From the NCBI GenBank assembly GCA_030490835.1, contig CM059971.1, positions 40,534,012 to 40,598,011 on the forward strand: DNA of 64,000 bases, read 5' to 3'. The first letter of the stretch is position 1. Each line of letters opens with the position of its first letter. This DNA comes from Annona cherimola (taxonomy: Eukaryota; Streptophyta; Magnoliopsida; Magnoliales; Annonaceae). The translations under genes were made by a program, and so were the position numbers. The notes under the pieces were generated by a model. The model did not search any database. It was not told where the DNA came from and worked only from the letters and a program-made list of their open reading frames with translations. Shown in pieces: positions 33,492 to 44,804 of the stretch.

Positions 33492-34011
33492 TGTGGCGCC
33501 CCGACCCGGGTGCCTAGAAGCCTTACTCCGGGATCTTTATCGATTGGTAAACGTGACTCAGGATTGTTGCCCTGATCACACGACGGGATTTTTAATTGGA
33601 TCTCATCCAAAAAAAAATTTCTTTCATTCCTTTTCTTTCATCACATAACAAACACTTGTCATCAATTTTTCACATGATACTCATAATATCTCATTACATA
33701 ACATCATATCATCATATATGAACACATTCTTGACATCGATTTCACATATATTATTCATATCATAATAACTGACTTATCTACATCACAAGTTCTTTCAATC
33801 TAAACACTTCATATATACATATTTTGAAATTTCATATAATCATTCATACCATTTACAGACCAGCTTGTTGAAAAGTTTTCTTCATACTCTTTTCCTTTCC
33901 AGCGTGGCCTGTGTTGTACCTGTCTATGGTTGGGAAAAATAAAACATGAGTCGAAACTCAATAAGCAAGCATTTTTTATTTTAAATGCATTTCTCACCTT
34001 TCAGTAGTAGA
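33492..34011 (-). repeat. F3: family F solo LTR, left piece
   Basis: Starts TGTGGCGCCCC with the CTTACTCCGGGATCTT and TTGCCCTGATCACAC blocks shared by F1, F2 and F4. It is interrupted at 34012 by element E (TSD GTAGA). The complete F3 is about 4.8 kb without E and is flanked by a perfect GATAT duplication (33487-33491, 49085-49089). Confidence 0.9.
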
Positions 34012-35702
34012 TGTTGGAAGCAATTGATAAAATCAAATACAAAATATCCCAAGCATGTGTTTTGATGATTAACAACACAATTTGAGTAAGTTTTAGCTAC
34101 TAATGTGTTTTGTGTTTTGTTTAAGGATATAAACATGAAAAATATGAAGTACGGCAGGTTAAGTCGACTCAGACATCGACTTAGGCCAAGTCGATCCCCA
34201 AGTCGACTCCAGCAGCGACTTCATGTGCCTATTTTTGTCCAGCATTGAAATTGGGAACCAAGAAGTGCCGAAGTCAATTCCACATGCGACTTGGGTGAAG
34301 TCGCATGCCAAGTCGACTCCAACATCGACTTCAGCATCGAATTCAGTTGGACAGGGCAGAATTTCAGAAGTCAAGTCGAAGGCCAAGTCGACTTAAGGTC
34401 AGACTTGAGTCAAGTTGAAGACCAAGTCGACTTAAATATTTGACTTGGAACATATGAAGATTAATCCAAGTCCAAAGCAAGCAGGTTGCATAAATTCATC
34501 CATTTAGATCAAAGACTATATATTGGACTTGTTCTTGCACACCAAGACTCAAGTTTTCAAGATTCCTTAGATATGAAACTAAAGGATTTTCATGCAAAGT
34601 AAAAATTTTAAAACTAAAATAATGCAAATCAAAGGAGGAACACCTATGCTGAAGAAGTTAAGCAAGCAAAAGATATTTCAAGAAAGCTTAAGCAGACTTG
34701 GCAAGATCATGAAGGTCAAGTCGCAAAACAAAGTCGACTTCAGCATCGACTTGGGCGAAGTCGCACCCGAAGTCGACTCCATATGTGACTTGGGTCAAGT
34801 CCAAGGAAAAGTCGACCCAAAGGATCAATTTGAACAAATGGAGCACAGCCGAAGTCGCACCTGAAGTCGACTCCGGCGGGCAAAGTCGCACACGAAGTCG
34901 ACTCCACCTGCGACTTGGAGAAATAACGTTCGAATTTTTGAACGTGGAACATTTATTACGCTCCAACCAACTCCATATCGTTCAAAATTCTCCCTCCTCT
35001 ATATATAGACACTCAAGCAAATGTGGAAACACACAAGATAGAGCTGAAAAATAGGAAAGAAGTGCTACTAAGAGTTTCAATCCACTTTTCTCTACAATCG
35101 AGTGATCTATACATTTTTGAAGGAAGAACAAGCTTCAAAGTTGTTGTTTGCTTCAACACAAAATCATTTGTTGCTTCTACAAATTCTTCCTCGAGCTGAA
35201 ACGTGCTACACAAATCTGTAAAGTGTAGATTTCTTTTATTTCATCTTATTATTTGGTTTTTGGTACTTAGTTTGATTTTGGTATTTCCAACCAAGCTATA
35301 GCAAAGTAGCATTGTGATTGGAGTGGAACTGGTCACCTACTTGTGCTATATACGCCCCCTAGAGCTAGAATCTAGAAGAGAGCAGAGGCTCTGATTGTAT
35401 ATGCCCCCTAGAGCAAGAATCTAAAAGAGAGTGATGCTCTAGTTGTATTCGCGGAATACATAGTGAAACCCAAGTCAAAAAGAGTGTGAGCTTGGAAGAG
35501 TGGAGTAGGGAAGGTTGTCCGAACCACTATAAATCTTGTCTACTATTTTTCATTTCCACTTTCATTATCTTATTGCTTTCCATTTGTCTTATTAAAGGGG
35601 ATTAAACTAAACCGGAGTAAAGTCTCTAATTGAAGTTTAAATTTTTAAATACCCAATTCACCCCTTAGCTCTTGGGTAATTGCCATCAACTTGGTACCAA
35701 CA
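34012..35702 (+). repeat. 5' LTR of element E (1691 bp)
   Basis: Contains palindromic AAGTCG/GTCGAC units at 34160-34450 and 34715-34915, the diverged GGCGC inverted repeat near 34942-34970, a TATA box (34999-35009), two copies of the GCCCCCTAGAGC unit (35350-35420) and the end ACCAACA at 35702. Differences from the 3' LTR are mostly gains and losses of palindrome units. Confidence 0.95.
34999..35009 (+). promoter_or_regulatory. TATA box of the element E 5' LTR
   Basis: TCTATATATAGAC, repeated at the same place in the 3' LTR (44089-44098). It lies downstream of the palindrome array and the ACGTT...GGCGC element, as expected for the U3 promoter. Confidence 0.75.
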
Positions 35703-35704
35703 AG

Positions 35705-35716
35705 TGGTATCAGAGC
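35705..35716 (+). other. Primer binding site (tRNA-iMet), element E
   Basis: TGGTATCAGAGC two bases after the LTR end. Confidence 0.95.
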
Positions 35717-35750
35717 AGGTCTTTGAGTTTTACCAAAAAGATCTTTCGAT

Positions 35751-37574
35751 ATGGCATCCCAATCCACTTCCGTTCCCGCGTTTGCCGAAGGCCAATCCTT
35801 TACTAGGCTACCATTGTTTGATGAGAACAATTTTGGGTATTGGAAGTTACGTATGAAACAACTCATCATGGCTATAGATATGGACTCTTGGATTGCAATC
35901 CAAGACGATGTGACTTTGCCCACTGATGAAAGAGCTTCCAAATGGACCGATGAGGAAGTGAAAATTTGCAAGAGCAACGCCAAGACTATGAATTCATTAT
36001 TTTGTGCTCTTACGGACTCTGAATATGATAGAGTATCCTCTTGTTTGACTGCCAAAGAGATATGGGATACACTAACATCCATCTATGAAGGAACTTGTCA
36101 AGTCCAAAGGACAAGGAGAAATATTTTGATTGGAAAATTGGAAAGCTTTAGAATGCTAGAAATAGAAAATATTTCTGAAATGTTTGCTAGATTCTCTAAA
36201 ATTACTAATGCCTTGAAAGGACTTGGAAAAGCCATTACAGAATCTGAGCAGGTCATGAAGATTCTAAGAGCCCTACCGGAATCATGGACTCCAAAAATCA
36301 CGGCAATAGAAGAAGTCAAGGACCTAAACACGTTGAAGTTGGAAGACCTTATTAGCTCGTTAATGTCACATGAGCTAATCAAGAAAAGAAATGAGGATCA
36401 CCACAAAGGCAAAAGAGTCATCGCCTTGAAAGTTGTACAAGACTCAAATGATACCACCTCATCATCACAAAACAACGATGAAATTGCCTTACTTACAAAA
36501 TGGTTCAGAAAATTTGTAAGGAAAGGTAGAAATTTCAGAAACTTTAAAGAAAGAAATTCTAAAGAGAAAAAGAAAGAATCAACAAAATGTTACCGGTGTG
36601 GTGGTTCAGGGCACATGCAAGCCCAATGCCCAATGCCCGAAGAAACTAAAGCAAAGGAACAAAGAAAAGATCGAGGCGACAATAGAAAATTTCAAAGAAA
36701 CAAAGGAAGAGTCATGTACGTAAATGAAGAGGAATCTACAACATGCAGCTCTTCAAGTGAAGAATGTGAAGCGGATTACGCAAGAATTTGTTGCATGGAA
36801 AATTCCGACATATGTTTTGCAATAACGGAAATCTTGGAGGATCAAGCTACTTCAACAAACTGCACAAGTAGTCAAGAGGTAACCTCCAAACAAAAATCCT
36901 TTTCAATTTTCTCTTCTACAAATGAATGCCTCAAATGTGTTGAATTAGAAGAACTCCAACAAGCCTATGATTCATTATATGAGGAAATAAAGAAATTATG
37001 AAACAAGTTTACAATAAAGAAAAGACATTGTGACGCAGTAATAATCGTGAACAGTAAACTTGCTGAAAAAGTTAATCAATTGAAAAATGAAAAGAATACT
37101 TTGATAAATGAGTTAAAGAAACTCAAAAAGGAAAATGAATCATTAAATGAATCGCTTGTCAAGTTTTCTAATCCAGAAGAAAGTGTAAAAATGTTTTTAA
37201 AAATGACTACCCAAACTTGTAAGAAAGGACTTGGGTATACCACATTTGAGCAAGAGAAATCTAATGCTCTGAGAAACAACATCAAACCCATTTATATTAA
37301 ACCCAAGATAAATCATGTAGTTTGGACCAAAAGACCAACTGGGGAACAAATTACCAAATGGTTTCCCATTCCTAGACTCCCAAGAGCTTGTAATTTTTGC
37401 AACAAGTTGGGACACAAGGTTTATCAATGCAAATTGAGAAAACTACAAAATCTCGGTGCAAAATTGGTTTGGATGCCGAAAAGCATTGGATTTATGGCTT
37501 CAAAGGTAGATCAACGTAGACTCCAATGGATAACTAACCCAAATGGACCCATAAAATGGGTACCAAAAGGATAA
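35751..37574 (+). pseudogene. gag: gag of element E, one internal stop
   Basis: 608-codon frame from ATG 35751 (MASQSTSVPAFAEGQ) to a stop at 37572-37574 after NPNGPIKWVPKG. A TGA at 36999-37001 (Gly codon in the relatives) interrupts it. The capsid-like domain is at about residues 20-200, zinc knuckle CYRCGGSGHMQAQC at about 280, coiled-coil-like region at about 430-470 and the second knuckle CNFCNKLGHKVYQC near residue 548. Confidence 0.9.
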
Positions 37575-37599
37575 GCTCTACTTGACTTGATTTTTTCAG
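37560..37599 (+). other. Intron-like gag-pol junction, element E (40 nt)
   Basis: GTACC...ATTTTTTCAG. It contains the gag stop and also a TGA in the pol frame, so simple +1 frameshifting would not work in this copy, while removal of the 40 nt would. The length is 1 modulo 3, as in A and B. Confidence 0.4.
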
Positions 37600-40500
37600 G
37601 TTTGTCTTAGAGCTAAGGCCAATAACATATGATTTATGGATAGTGGCTGCTCAAGACACATGACAGAAGAAAAAGGGTTGTTCCATAAGATCGACCCATG
37701 CAATAAAGGAACAGTAGCCTTTGGAAATAATGAAAAAGGTAAAATAAAAGGTAAAGAAAATGTTTATGGTATTTCAAATGCATGTATTGAGGATGTACTA
37801 TTTGTTGAAGGACTCAAACACAACCTAATTAGCATTAGTCAACTATGTGATAAAGGATATAAAGTTATTTTTGAATCCTCTATATGCAATGTTTTTTATG
37901 ATGAACACAGTATTTAGTGGCAAAAGACATGAAAATATATATTTGATTTGCCTTGATGAACTCGAGGGAAAATGTCTAATAGCCACAGAAAATGATCCAT
38001 GGATATGGCATACAAGGCTTGGACATATAAATATGTCAAATATTAAAACATTATGGAAAAAGAATCTAGTACAAGGGTTGCCAAAGCTCAAATATGACAA
38101 GGATAAGATTTGCAAAGCTTGTCAACTATCTAAACAACCCAAAATGCCATTTTTCACCAAAAAGGAAATTTCAACAACTAGACCACTTGAATTGTTACAT
38201 ATGGATCTTTATGGGTCATTGGACATTTTAACTCTTTGTGGGAAAAAGTACATGTATGTAATTGTTGATGATTTTTTCGAGATTTACTTGGAATATACTC
38301 TTAGCTAGCAAAGATGAAGCATTTTTTATGTTTGTCACATTTTCAAATTTGGTGCAAAATGAAAAACAAAGTTTAATTATTTCCATTAGAAATGATCATG
38401 GCGGTGAATTTGAAAACAATCGATTCATAGAATTTTGCAATGAAAAAGGAATTCACCATACATTTTCTGCACCAAGAACTCCTCAACAAAACGGAATTGT
38501 TGAAAGGAAAAACCGGACAATACAAGAAATGGCTAGAACTATGCTAAATGAGAATAAGTTGTCCAAAAGATTTTGGGGCGAAACTGTAAGTACAGCTTGT
38601 CATGTATTAAATCGAGTCACAATTAGAGCAATATTGAAAAAGACCCCATATGAACTTTGGAAAGGCAGAAAATCAAACATATCATATTTCCATACTTTTA
38701 GATGTACTTGTTATGTGTTGAATAATAGAAAATAAATTTGGGAAAATTAGATGCCAAAAGTGATGAAGCTATTTTCCTTGGTTATTCATCAAATAGCAAA
38801 GCATATAGGATTTTCAAAAAAAGAAATCAAATAGTAGAAGAATCAATACATGTTGCTTTTGATAAGTTTAACCAAACTCCGAGAAAGGAGGATGAACTAA
38901 GTGATGCAGATGATGCAAAAGCAAAACAACAAGAGCAACAAGAGGAAACCGAGCTCAAGCAAGAAAATTCTACGGAAGAAAAGGTAAGTGAAGGTAATAA
39001 TTCCTATAGACCTCCAACTAATTTGAAATTCAAATATGCCCATCCAATTGAGCAAGTCATTGGTGATATCTATGATGGAGTAAAGACTAGAAGGTCAAAA
39101 CAAAACATTTGTGGACAATATGCTTTTGTGTCAAAAATCGAACCAACAACTATTGATCAGGCTCTTAATGATGAAAACTGGGTTATTACAATGCAAGAAG
39201 AACTAAATCAATTTGAAAGAAACAATGTATGGCATTTAGTTCCTAGACCAAATGATTGCACCATTATTGGTACCAAATGGGTATTTAGGAACAAATTGGA
39301 CGAAAGTGGACTTGTAATAAGAAACAAAGCCAGATTAGTAGCTAAGGGGTATTCCTAAGAAGAAGAGATTTATTTTGAAGAATCATATGCACCCGTGGCT
39401 AGATTAGAAGCCATACACATTTTACTAGCATTTGCTTCTCACGTGAATTTCAAATTGTTTCAAATGGATGTGAAAAGCGCATTTTTGAATGGATACTTGA
39501 ATGAAGAAGTATATGTTGAACAACCCCCTGGATTTGAAGAAAAGGATCAATCAAAATATGTTTATAAATTAACCAAAGCATTGTACGGACTAAAACAAGC
39601 TCCACGAGCTTGGTATGAAAGGTTAAATAGATTTTTGATTGATCATGAATTTCAACGAGAAAAGGTTGATACCACACTACTCATCAAGTATAAAACCAAA
39701 AATATTTTAATTGTGCAAATTTATGTAGATGATATAATATTTGGTGCTACTGACGAAACTCTGTGCTAAGAATTTTCTAAGATAATGTAGAGCGAATTCG
39801 AAATGAGCATGATGGGAGAATTAAATTTCTTCCTTGGACTGCAAATCAAGCAACAAGCAGAAGGAATATTCATAAATCGGTCCAAATATATCAAAGAAAT
39901 GCTAAAGAAATTTGGAATGCAAAATAGCAAGGGAGAAAATACTCTAATGAGTTCAACAATCAAGATCGACACGGATGAAAATGGTAAATGTATCGATCAA
40001 AAGCTTTATAGAAGTATGATAGGATCATTGTTGCATTCAACTGCTTCTAGACCAAATATTCTTTTCAGTGTTTGTATGTGTTCTAGATTCCAAGCATGTC
40101 CTAAAGAATCACATTTATTGGCTGTAAAAAGAATTTTTAAATATTTGATAAATACTACTAATCTTGGACTATGGTATCCAAAGAGGTCAATTTTTTATTT
40201 AATCGGCTACTCGGATGCGGATTTTTCCGGTTACAAAGTAGATAGAAAGAGTACTAGTGGAAGATGTCAATTCCTTGGAAACATGTTGGTTTCATGGTAT
40301 TCAAGGAAACAAACTAGTGTTGCTCTATCTACGGCGGAAGCCGAATATATAGCCGCCGGGAGTTGTTGTGCCCAATTACTTTGGATGAAACAACAATTAA
40401 AAGACTATGGTATTGATTATTACAATATTCCAATTAGATGTGACAATACAAGTGCAATTTGTTTAACAAAAAATCCGGTATTGCATTCTAGAACTAAACA

Positions 40501-40666
40501 TATAGATGTTAGACATCACTTTATTCGTGAACATGTTGAAAATCATGATGTTTGTTTGGAATATGTGAAAACTGAGGATCAAATCGCTAATATATTCACC
40601 AAACCTTTAGCAAATAAATCATTTTACAAAATTAGAAATGATATGGGGATGATTGAGTTAAACTAG
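37600..40666 (+). pseudogene. pol: pol of element E, several stops and frameshifts
   Basis: Protease MDSGCSRHMT (37636), HHCC finger (HTRLGHIN, CKACQLSKQ, about 38000-38140), integrase (HMDLYGS, RNDHGGEF, GIVERKN), RT (DVKSAFLNG at about 39470; YVDD at about 39725) and RNase H ([19 protein letters not shown]), ending MGMIELN at 40666. Damage: TGG to TGA before the protease (37630-37632), frameshifts near 37900, 38275 and 38730, and Gln to stop at 39356, 39767 and 39788. The frame sequence 1, 2, 0, 2 (coordinate modulo 3) shows three indels. Confidence 0.9.
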
Positions 40667-41164
40667 AAATAGCTAAATGGGAAAAGTGGACTTAGAAAAA
40701 TCCAAGTCGATAAGCCAAGTCGACTTGGGCATGGCGAAGTCGACTCCGCCTCTGGGCGAAGTCAACTCCGCGTGTGCGACCGTCGAACTTCCGCCGCTTT
40801 CTCCCTTTCTCTTCTTCTTTTCTCTTTACTTCCTCATTTTCTCTCCTTCCCACGCCAATTCTCCTTCTTCCTTCCAGCATTTCTTCTCTGGTTTCCCCCT
40901 CTTGTCTCTCCTCCCTCTCCGGCAGTTCCTGCCCGACCAGTTTCTCTCCTCTGCTTCTCTCCCTCTCCTCCGGTCTCTCTATCTCTCATCTCTCTTAGCT
41001 CTCCTTTCTCTCTCTTTGTTCCAACAGTCCTTGTCCTTTTTCTTCTTTCTTTCTTTTCTTCTCTCCAGTTTGCTCCGGCCAGCAACCCATTCCATTTCAG
41101 ATAGCAGTTTCTCAAGTTCTACTTGAAAAACCCATCTCCTAAACTCCCATTTTCATCAAACTCA
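40667..41164 (+). other. GTCGAC cluster and CT-rich leader ahead of ORF3, element E
   Basis: Four GTCGA(C/T)-type motifs at 40686-40770, then a pyrimidine-rich tract (40795-41095), then about 65 bases of mixed leader to the ORF3 ATG with plant-like start context (AACTCAATGGCA). Frames such as 40677-41126 and 40834-41115 are low-complexity artefacts. Confidence 0.6.
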
Positions 41165-42787
41165 ATGGCACCCAAAGCTAAACTACCCAAATTGGCTGTA
41201 TCCAAGCCTTCCCAAAGGCCCGTTCCCAGACCTTCTGGCTCACGCACAGAAGAGAAAATTCCCAGGAGGCAGTGGACTCCTGCTAAGCATGCTCGGGACG
41301 AGCCATCGACTTCCACAGGTTGACGGGTTTGATTCCAAGCAGCAACCCCATCAACCACGGCTGCCCAGGGTGCAGAAAGTCAGACTACTAGAAGCACGGA
41401 TACTGGGGCTAGACAAAGAGGAACTCCAGCTGCCAAGGCCCAAGTCTTGAAGATGCCGACCACATACTTTAAGACAAAAATCCAGCATAGCCGATTCTAC
41501 AAATCGTTCTATGAACGGAAGGTATTCATTCCAAAAATCATCGATTTTAAGTTCTTGAGCGATTATGAATTCGAGATTGAAAAATTGTTAGATTTTCAAG
41601 GTTAGACTAGTTTGTTGAAAGCCGATGACATAGTATATACCGACCTGGCTAGGATATTTGACTATCTATGGGATGATCATAACTATTGTACTTATGTCAA
41701 GGGAGTTGAAATGTTCTTGGGTTCAATGGTAGCCCCAAATCAAGCAGATTCCTTAATCAAGATAGGTAGAATTCTAGGTGTTCCTGCTGAGGATGAGCAG
41801 CTCCCTGTGGATCTTACCCTTGATCAAATGTATAATCAGCTCACTCGGAGCAACAAGTATCATCCCGGGATCAAGTTCCTGCACTATATGGACTTGTCCC
41901 CAAGGCTACGGGTTCTACACCTATTGATAGCTCACTGCATTTATCCAAAGGGTGGCGGAAGGAACCAGTTAAACCCGCAAGAGGCGAGAATTCTCTGAAA
42001 AATTGTAAATCGGGTCAAAGTAAGCCTTCCAAGATTGTTTTTAGAAGCATTGGCCTCGAGAAAAGACAACCCACAAGGGGTTCTGTCATATAGGACATGG
42101 ATCACTAGGATCCTAGAGCATTTTGAGGTTGACATTGATGGTGAGCCGTTCGAGGTTCTAAAGTCTACCAACGCCATCAACAAGGCTTTGCTCCAGAGAA
42201 TGAAGATAAATGTGGAGCAATTCAGAGCTGAGAGGATTCAAGAAAGGATGGGTGTTCCGGTTCAAGACGAAGCCGGGGATGCACAGGGACAGGGGGAGCA
42301 GCCCCCATCACCTCCAGACAAGCAGCCTGCTCCACCATAGGATGATCACGAGGCACCCTCATCGCCTGCCTCACATGGCTCGTGTTCACCTCATGGATAT
42401 GAGATACCTGATCTCGCTGCTAGGCCTCCATCATGGGATAACTCGGTGAATGCAATCCGAGAACATCTAGAGAAGATCGAGGACCGGTTGACTAGTCAGA
42501 TTGCCGGGGTCCTAAATGCGATGATGGATATGCATTCCCGCCAGGATCGTATGGATCGGGAACTCAGGATGATCAGATATCATCTGGCATCAGGGCACCA
42601 TCGAGCTCAGCCCATCCCCGAACTAGATCCGTTTGATACCGGATCAGTTCATAGAGATCCTACACCGACACCCGTTTCATCATTTTACTCCTCAGCCCAT
42701 ATTCAGCCTATCCGACCGATTTTCTATCCCATATCTGCGTTCCAATTCACCAAATCTCTCCGAGTCGACCCCTATTTGCTCGATTGA
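41165..42787 (+). pseudogene. ORF3 of element E (env-position ORF with plant-transposon-like domain)
   Basis: One reading frame of 541 codons broken by in-frame stops at about 41321, 41603, 41996 and 42338. The four long open pieces (41165-41323, 41612-41998, 42035-42340, 42446-42787) are all in the same phase. Order: basic Pro/Ser-rich N-terminus (MAPKAKLPKLA); conserved core with SRFYKSFYERK-like, DLARIFDYLWDD, IGRILGVPAEDEQ, LHYMDLSPRLRVLHLLIAHCI and GVLSYRTWITRILEHF; Pro/Gln-rich linker; C-terminal amphipathic, probably coiled-coil segment (IREHLEKIEDRLTSQIAG...RQDRMDRELRMI). The core resembles PF20167 ('putative plant transposon protein'); I cannot verify this by search. No membrane helix or signal peptide is seen. 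Element A shares it; B lacks it. Confidence 0.65.
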
Positions 42788-43184
42788 CAAAAAGGGGGAG
42801 AATAGTTGGCATTTTGAGTTATATTTTTAGGATTTTTGGGTTGGGTAGCTTGTATATAGGTTTCATTTTCATTTGCATTTGAAACTTATATGAATTCTTG
42901 AAAAAGATATTCATGAAATGTTTTGTTTATGCTATGTTTTGTTTCATGTCTTGATTAATTATGTTTAGCTCTGATCACTAACGTTTTGTTTTGAAACAGT
43001 TAAATGATTGTCAACTTATAATCATTTGGAACAACATATACGGATGATGAAAATAAAATAAATTCATCAAAATAAAAAGGCAAATGACTTATACTTATTC
43101 TAAAAACATCAAAACAAGATAAAATGACATATTGAAAGGTATAAACTCAAAATTGGTTTTGTCAATCATCAAAAAGGGGGAGAT
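42788..43184 (+). other. PPT region of element E with two polypurine tracts
   Basis: ACAAAAAGGGGGAGAA follows the ORF3 stop (about 42788-42803). A near-identical tract AAAAAGGGGGAGATT adjoins the LTR (43171-43184). About 380 AT-rich bases separate them, with no gene. Confidence 0.8.
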
Positions 43185-44799
43185 TGTTAGAAACAATTGA
43201 TAAAATCAAATACAAAATATCCTAAGCATGTATTTTGATGATTAACAACACAATTTGAGTAAGTTTTAGCTACTAATGTGTTTTGTGTTTTGTTTAAGGA
43301 TATAAAAATGAAAAATATGAAGTATGGCAGGTCAAGTCGACTCAGACATCGACTTAGGCCAAGTTGATCCCCAAGTCGACTCCAGCAGCGACTTCAAGTG
43401 TTTATTTTTGTCCAGCGTTGAAATTGGGAACCAAGAGGTGCCGAAGTCGCAGACGAAGTCGACTCCACATGCGACTTGGGTGAAGTCGCATGCCAAGTCG
43501 ACTCCAGCATCGACTTCAGTTGGACAGGGCAGAATTTCAGAAGTCAAGTCGAAGGCCAAGTCAACTTAAGGTCAGACTTGAGTCAAGTTGAAGACCAAGT
43601 CGACTTAAATATTCAACTTGGAACATATGAAGATTAATCCAAGTCCAAAGCAAGAAGGTTGCATAAATTCATCCATTTAGATCAAAGACTATATATTGGA
43701 CTTGTTCTTGCACACCAAGACTCAAGTTTTTAAGATTCCTTAGATATGAAACTAAAGGATTTTCATGCAAAGTAAAAATTTTAAAACTAAAATAATGCAA
43801 ATCAAAGGAGGAACACCTATGCTGAACAAGTTAAGCAAGAAAAAGATATTTCAAGAAAGCTTAAGCAGACTTGGCAAGATCATGAAGGTCAAGTCGCAAA
43901 ACGAAGTCGACTTCAGCATCGACTTGGGCGAAGTCGCACCCGAAGTCGACTCCAGCATTCGACTTGGGCGAAGTCGCACACGAAGTCGACTCCACCTACG
44001 ACTTGGAGAAATAACATTCGAATTTTTGAACGTTGGAACATTTATTACGCGCCAAGAAACTCCATAACGTTCAAAATTCTCCCTCCTCTATATATAGACA
44101 CTCAAGCAAACGTGGAAACACACAAGATAGAGCTGAAAAATAGGAAAGAAGTGCTACTAAGAGTTTCAATCCACTTTTCTCTACAATTGAGTGATCTATA
44201 CACTTTCAAATGAAGAACAAGTTTCAAAGTTGTTGTTTGCTTCAACACAAAACGATTCGTTGCTTCTACAAATTCTTCCTCGAGCTGAAACGTGTTACAC
44301 AAATCTGTAAAGTGTAGATTTCTTTTATTTCATCTTATTATTTGGTTTTTGGTACTTAGTTTGATTTTGGTATTTCCAACCAAGCTATAGCAAAGTAGCA
44401 TTGTGATTGGAGTGGAACTTGTCACCTACTTGTGCTATTTGTTGTATACGCCCCCTAGAGCTAGAATCTAAAAGAGAGCAGAGGCTCTGGTTGTATATGC
44501 CCCCTAGAGTAAGAATCTAAAAGAGAGCGGAGGCTCTAGTTGTATTCGCGGAATACATAGTGGAACCCAAGTCACAAGGAGTGTGAGCTTGGAAGAGTGG
44601 AGTAGGGAAGGTTGTCCGAACCACTATAAATCTTGTCTACTATTTTTCATTTTCGCTTTCATTATCTTATTGCTTTCCATTTGTCTTATTAAAGGGGATT
44701 AAACTAAACCAAGGTAAAGTCTCTAATTGAAGTTTAAATTTTTAAATATCAAATTCACCCCTCCCCTCTTGGGTAATTGTCATCAACTCGGGACCAACA
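43185..44799 (+). repeat. 3' LTR of element E (1615 bp)
   Basis: Starts TGTTAGAAACAATTG (the 5' LTR has TGTTGGAAGCAATTG) and ends GGGACCAACA. Palindrome units are at 43330-43610 and 43895-44010, the TATA box at 44089-44098 and GCCCCCTAGAG units at 44450-44540. It is about 76 bp shorter than the 5' LTR. Confidence 0.95.
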
Positions 44800-44804
44800 G
44801 TAGA

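Larger units (their letters stand above)
34012..44799 (+). mobile_element. Complete Sirevirus-like Ty1/copia element E (10,788 bp)
   Basis: Plus-strand element with ends TGTTGG...CCAACA, two LTRs, PBS, gag, pol, ORF3, two PPT copies and a perfect GTAGA target-site duplication (34007-34011, 44800-44804). It lies inside solo LTR F3. It has full element structure but many stops and frameshifts in gag, pol and ORF3, so it is older than B. It is longer than B mainly because of the ORF3 block (about 40,667-43,170). Confidence 0.95.

Noticed and set aside
40677..41126. Phe/Ser/Leu-rich frame after pol in E
   Set aside because: Low-complexity pyrimidine tract translated by chance; other phases give equally long frames.
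41165..42787. Retroviral-type envelope gene
   Set aside because: Despite the env position there is no signal peptide, transmembrane helix or glycosylation-rich ectodomain pattern.
41165..42787. DNA transposase
   Set aside because: The similarity is to a domain named 'putative plant transposon protein', but no DDE catalytic motif or DNA-binding finger is visible, so I do not call it a transposase.
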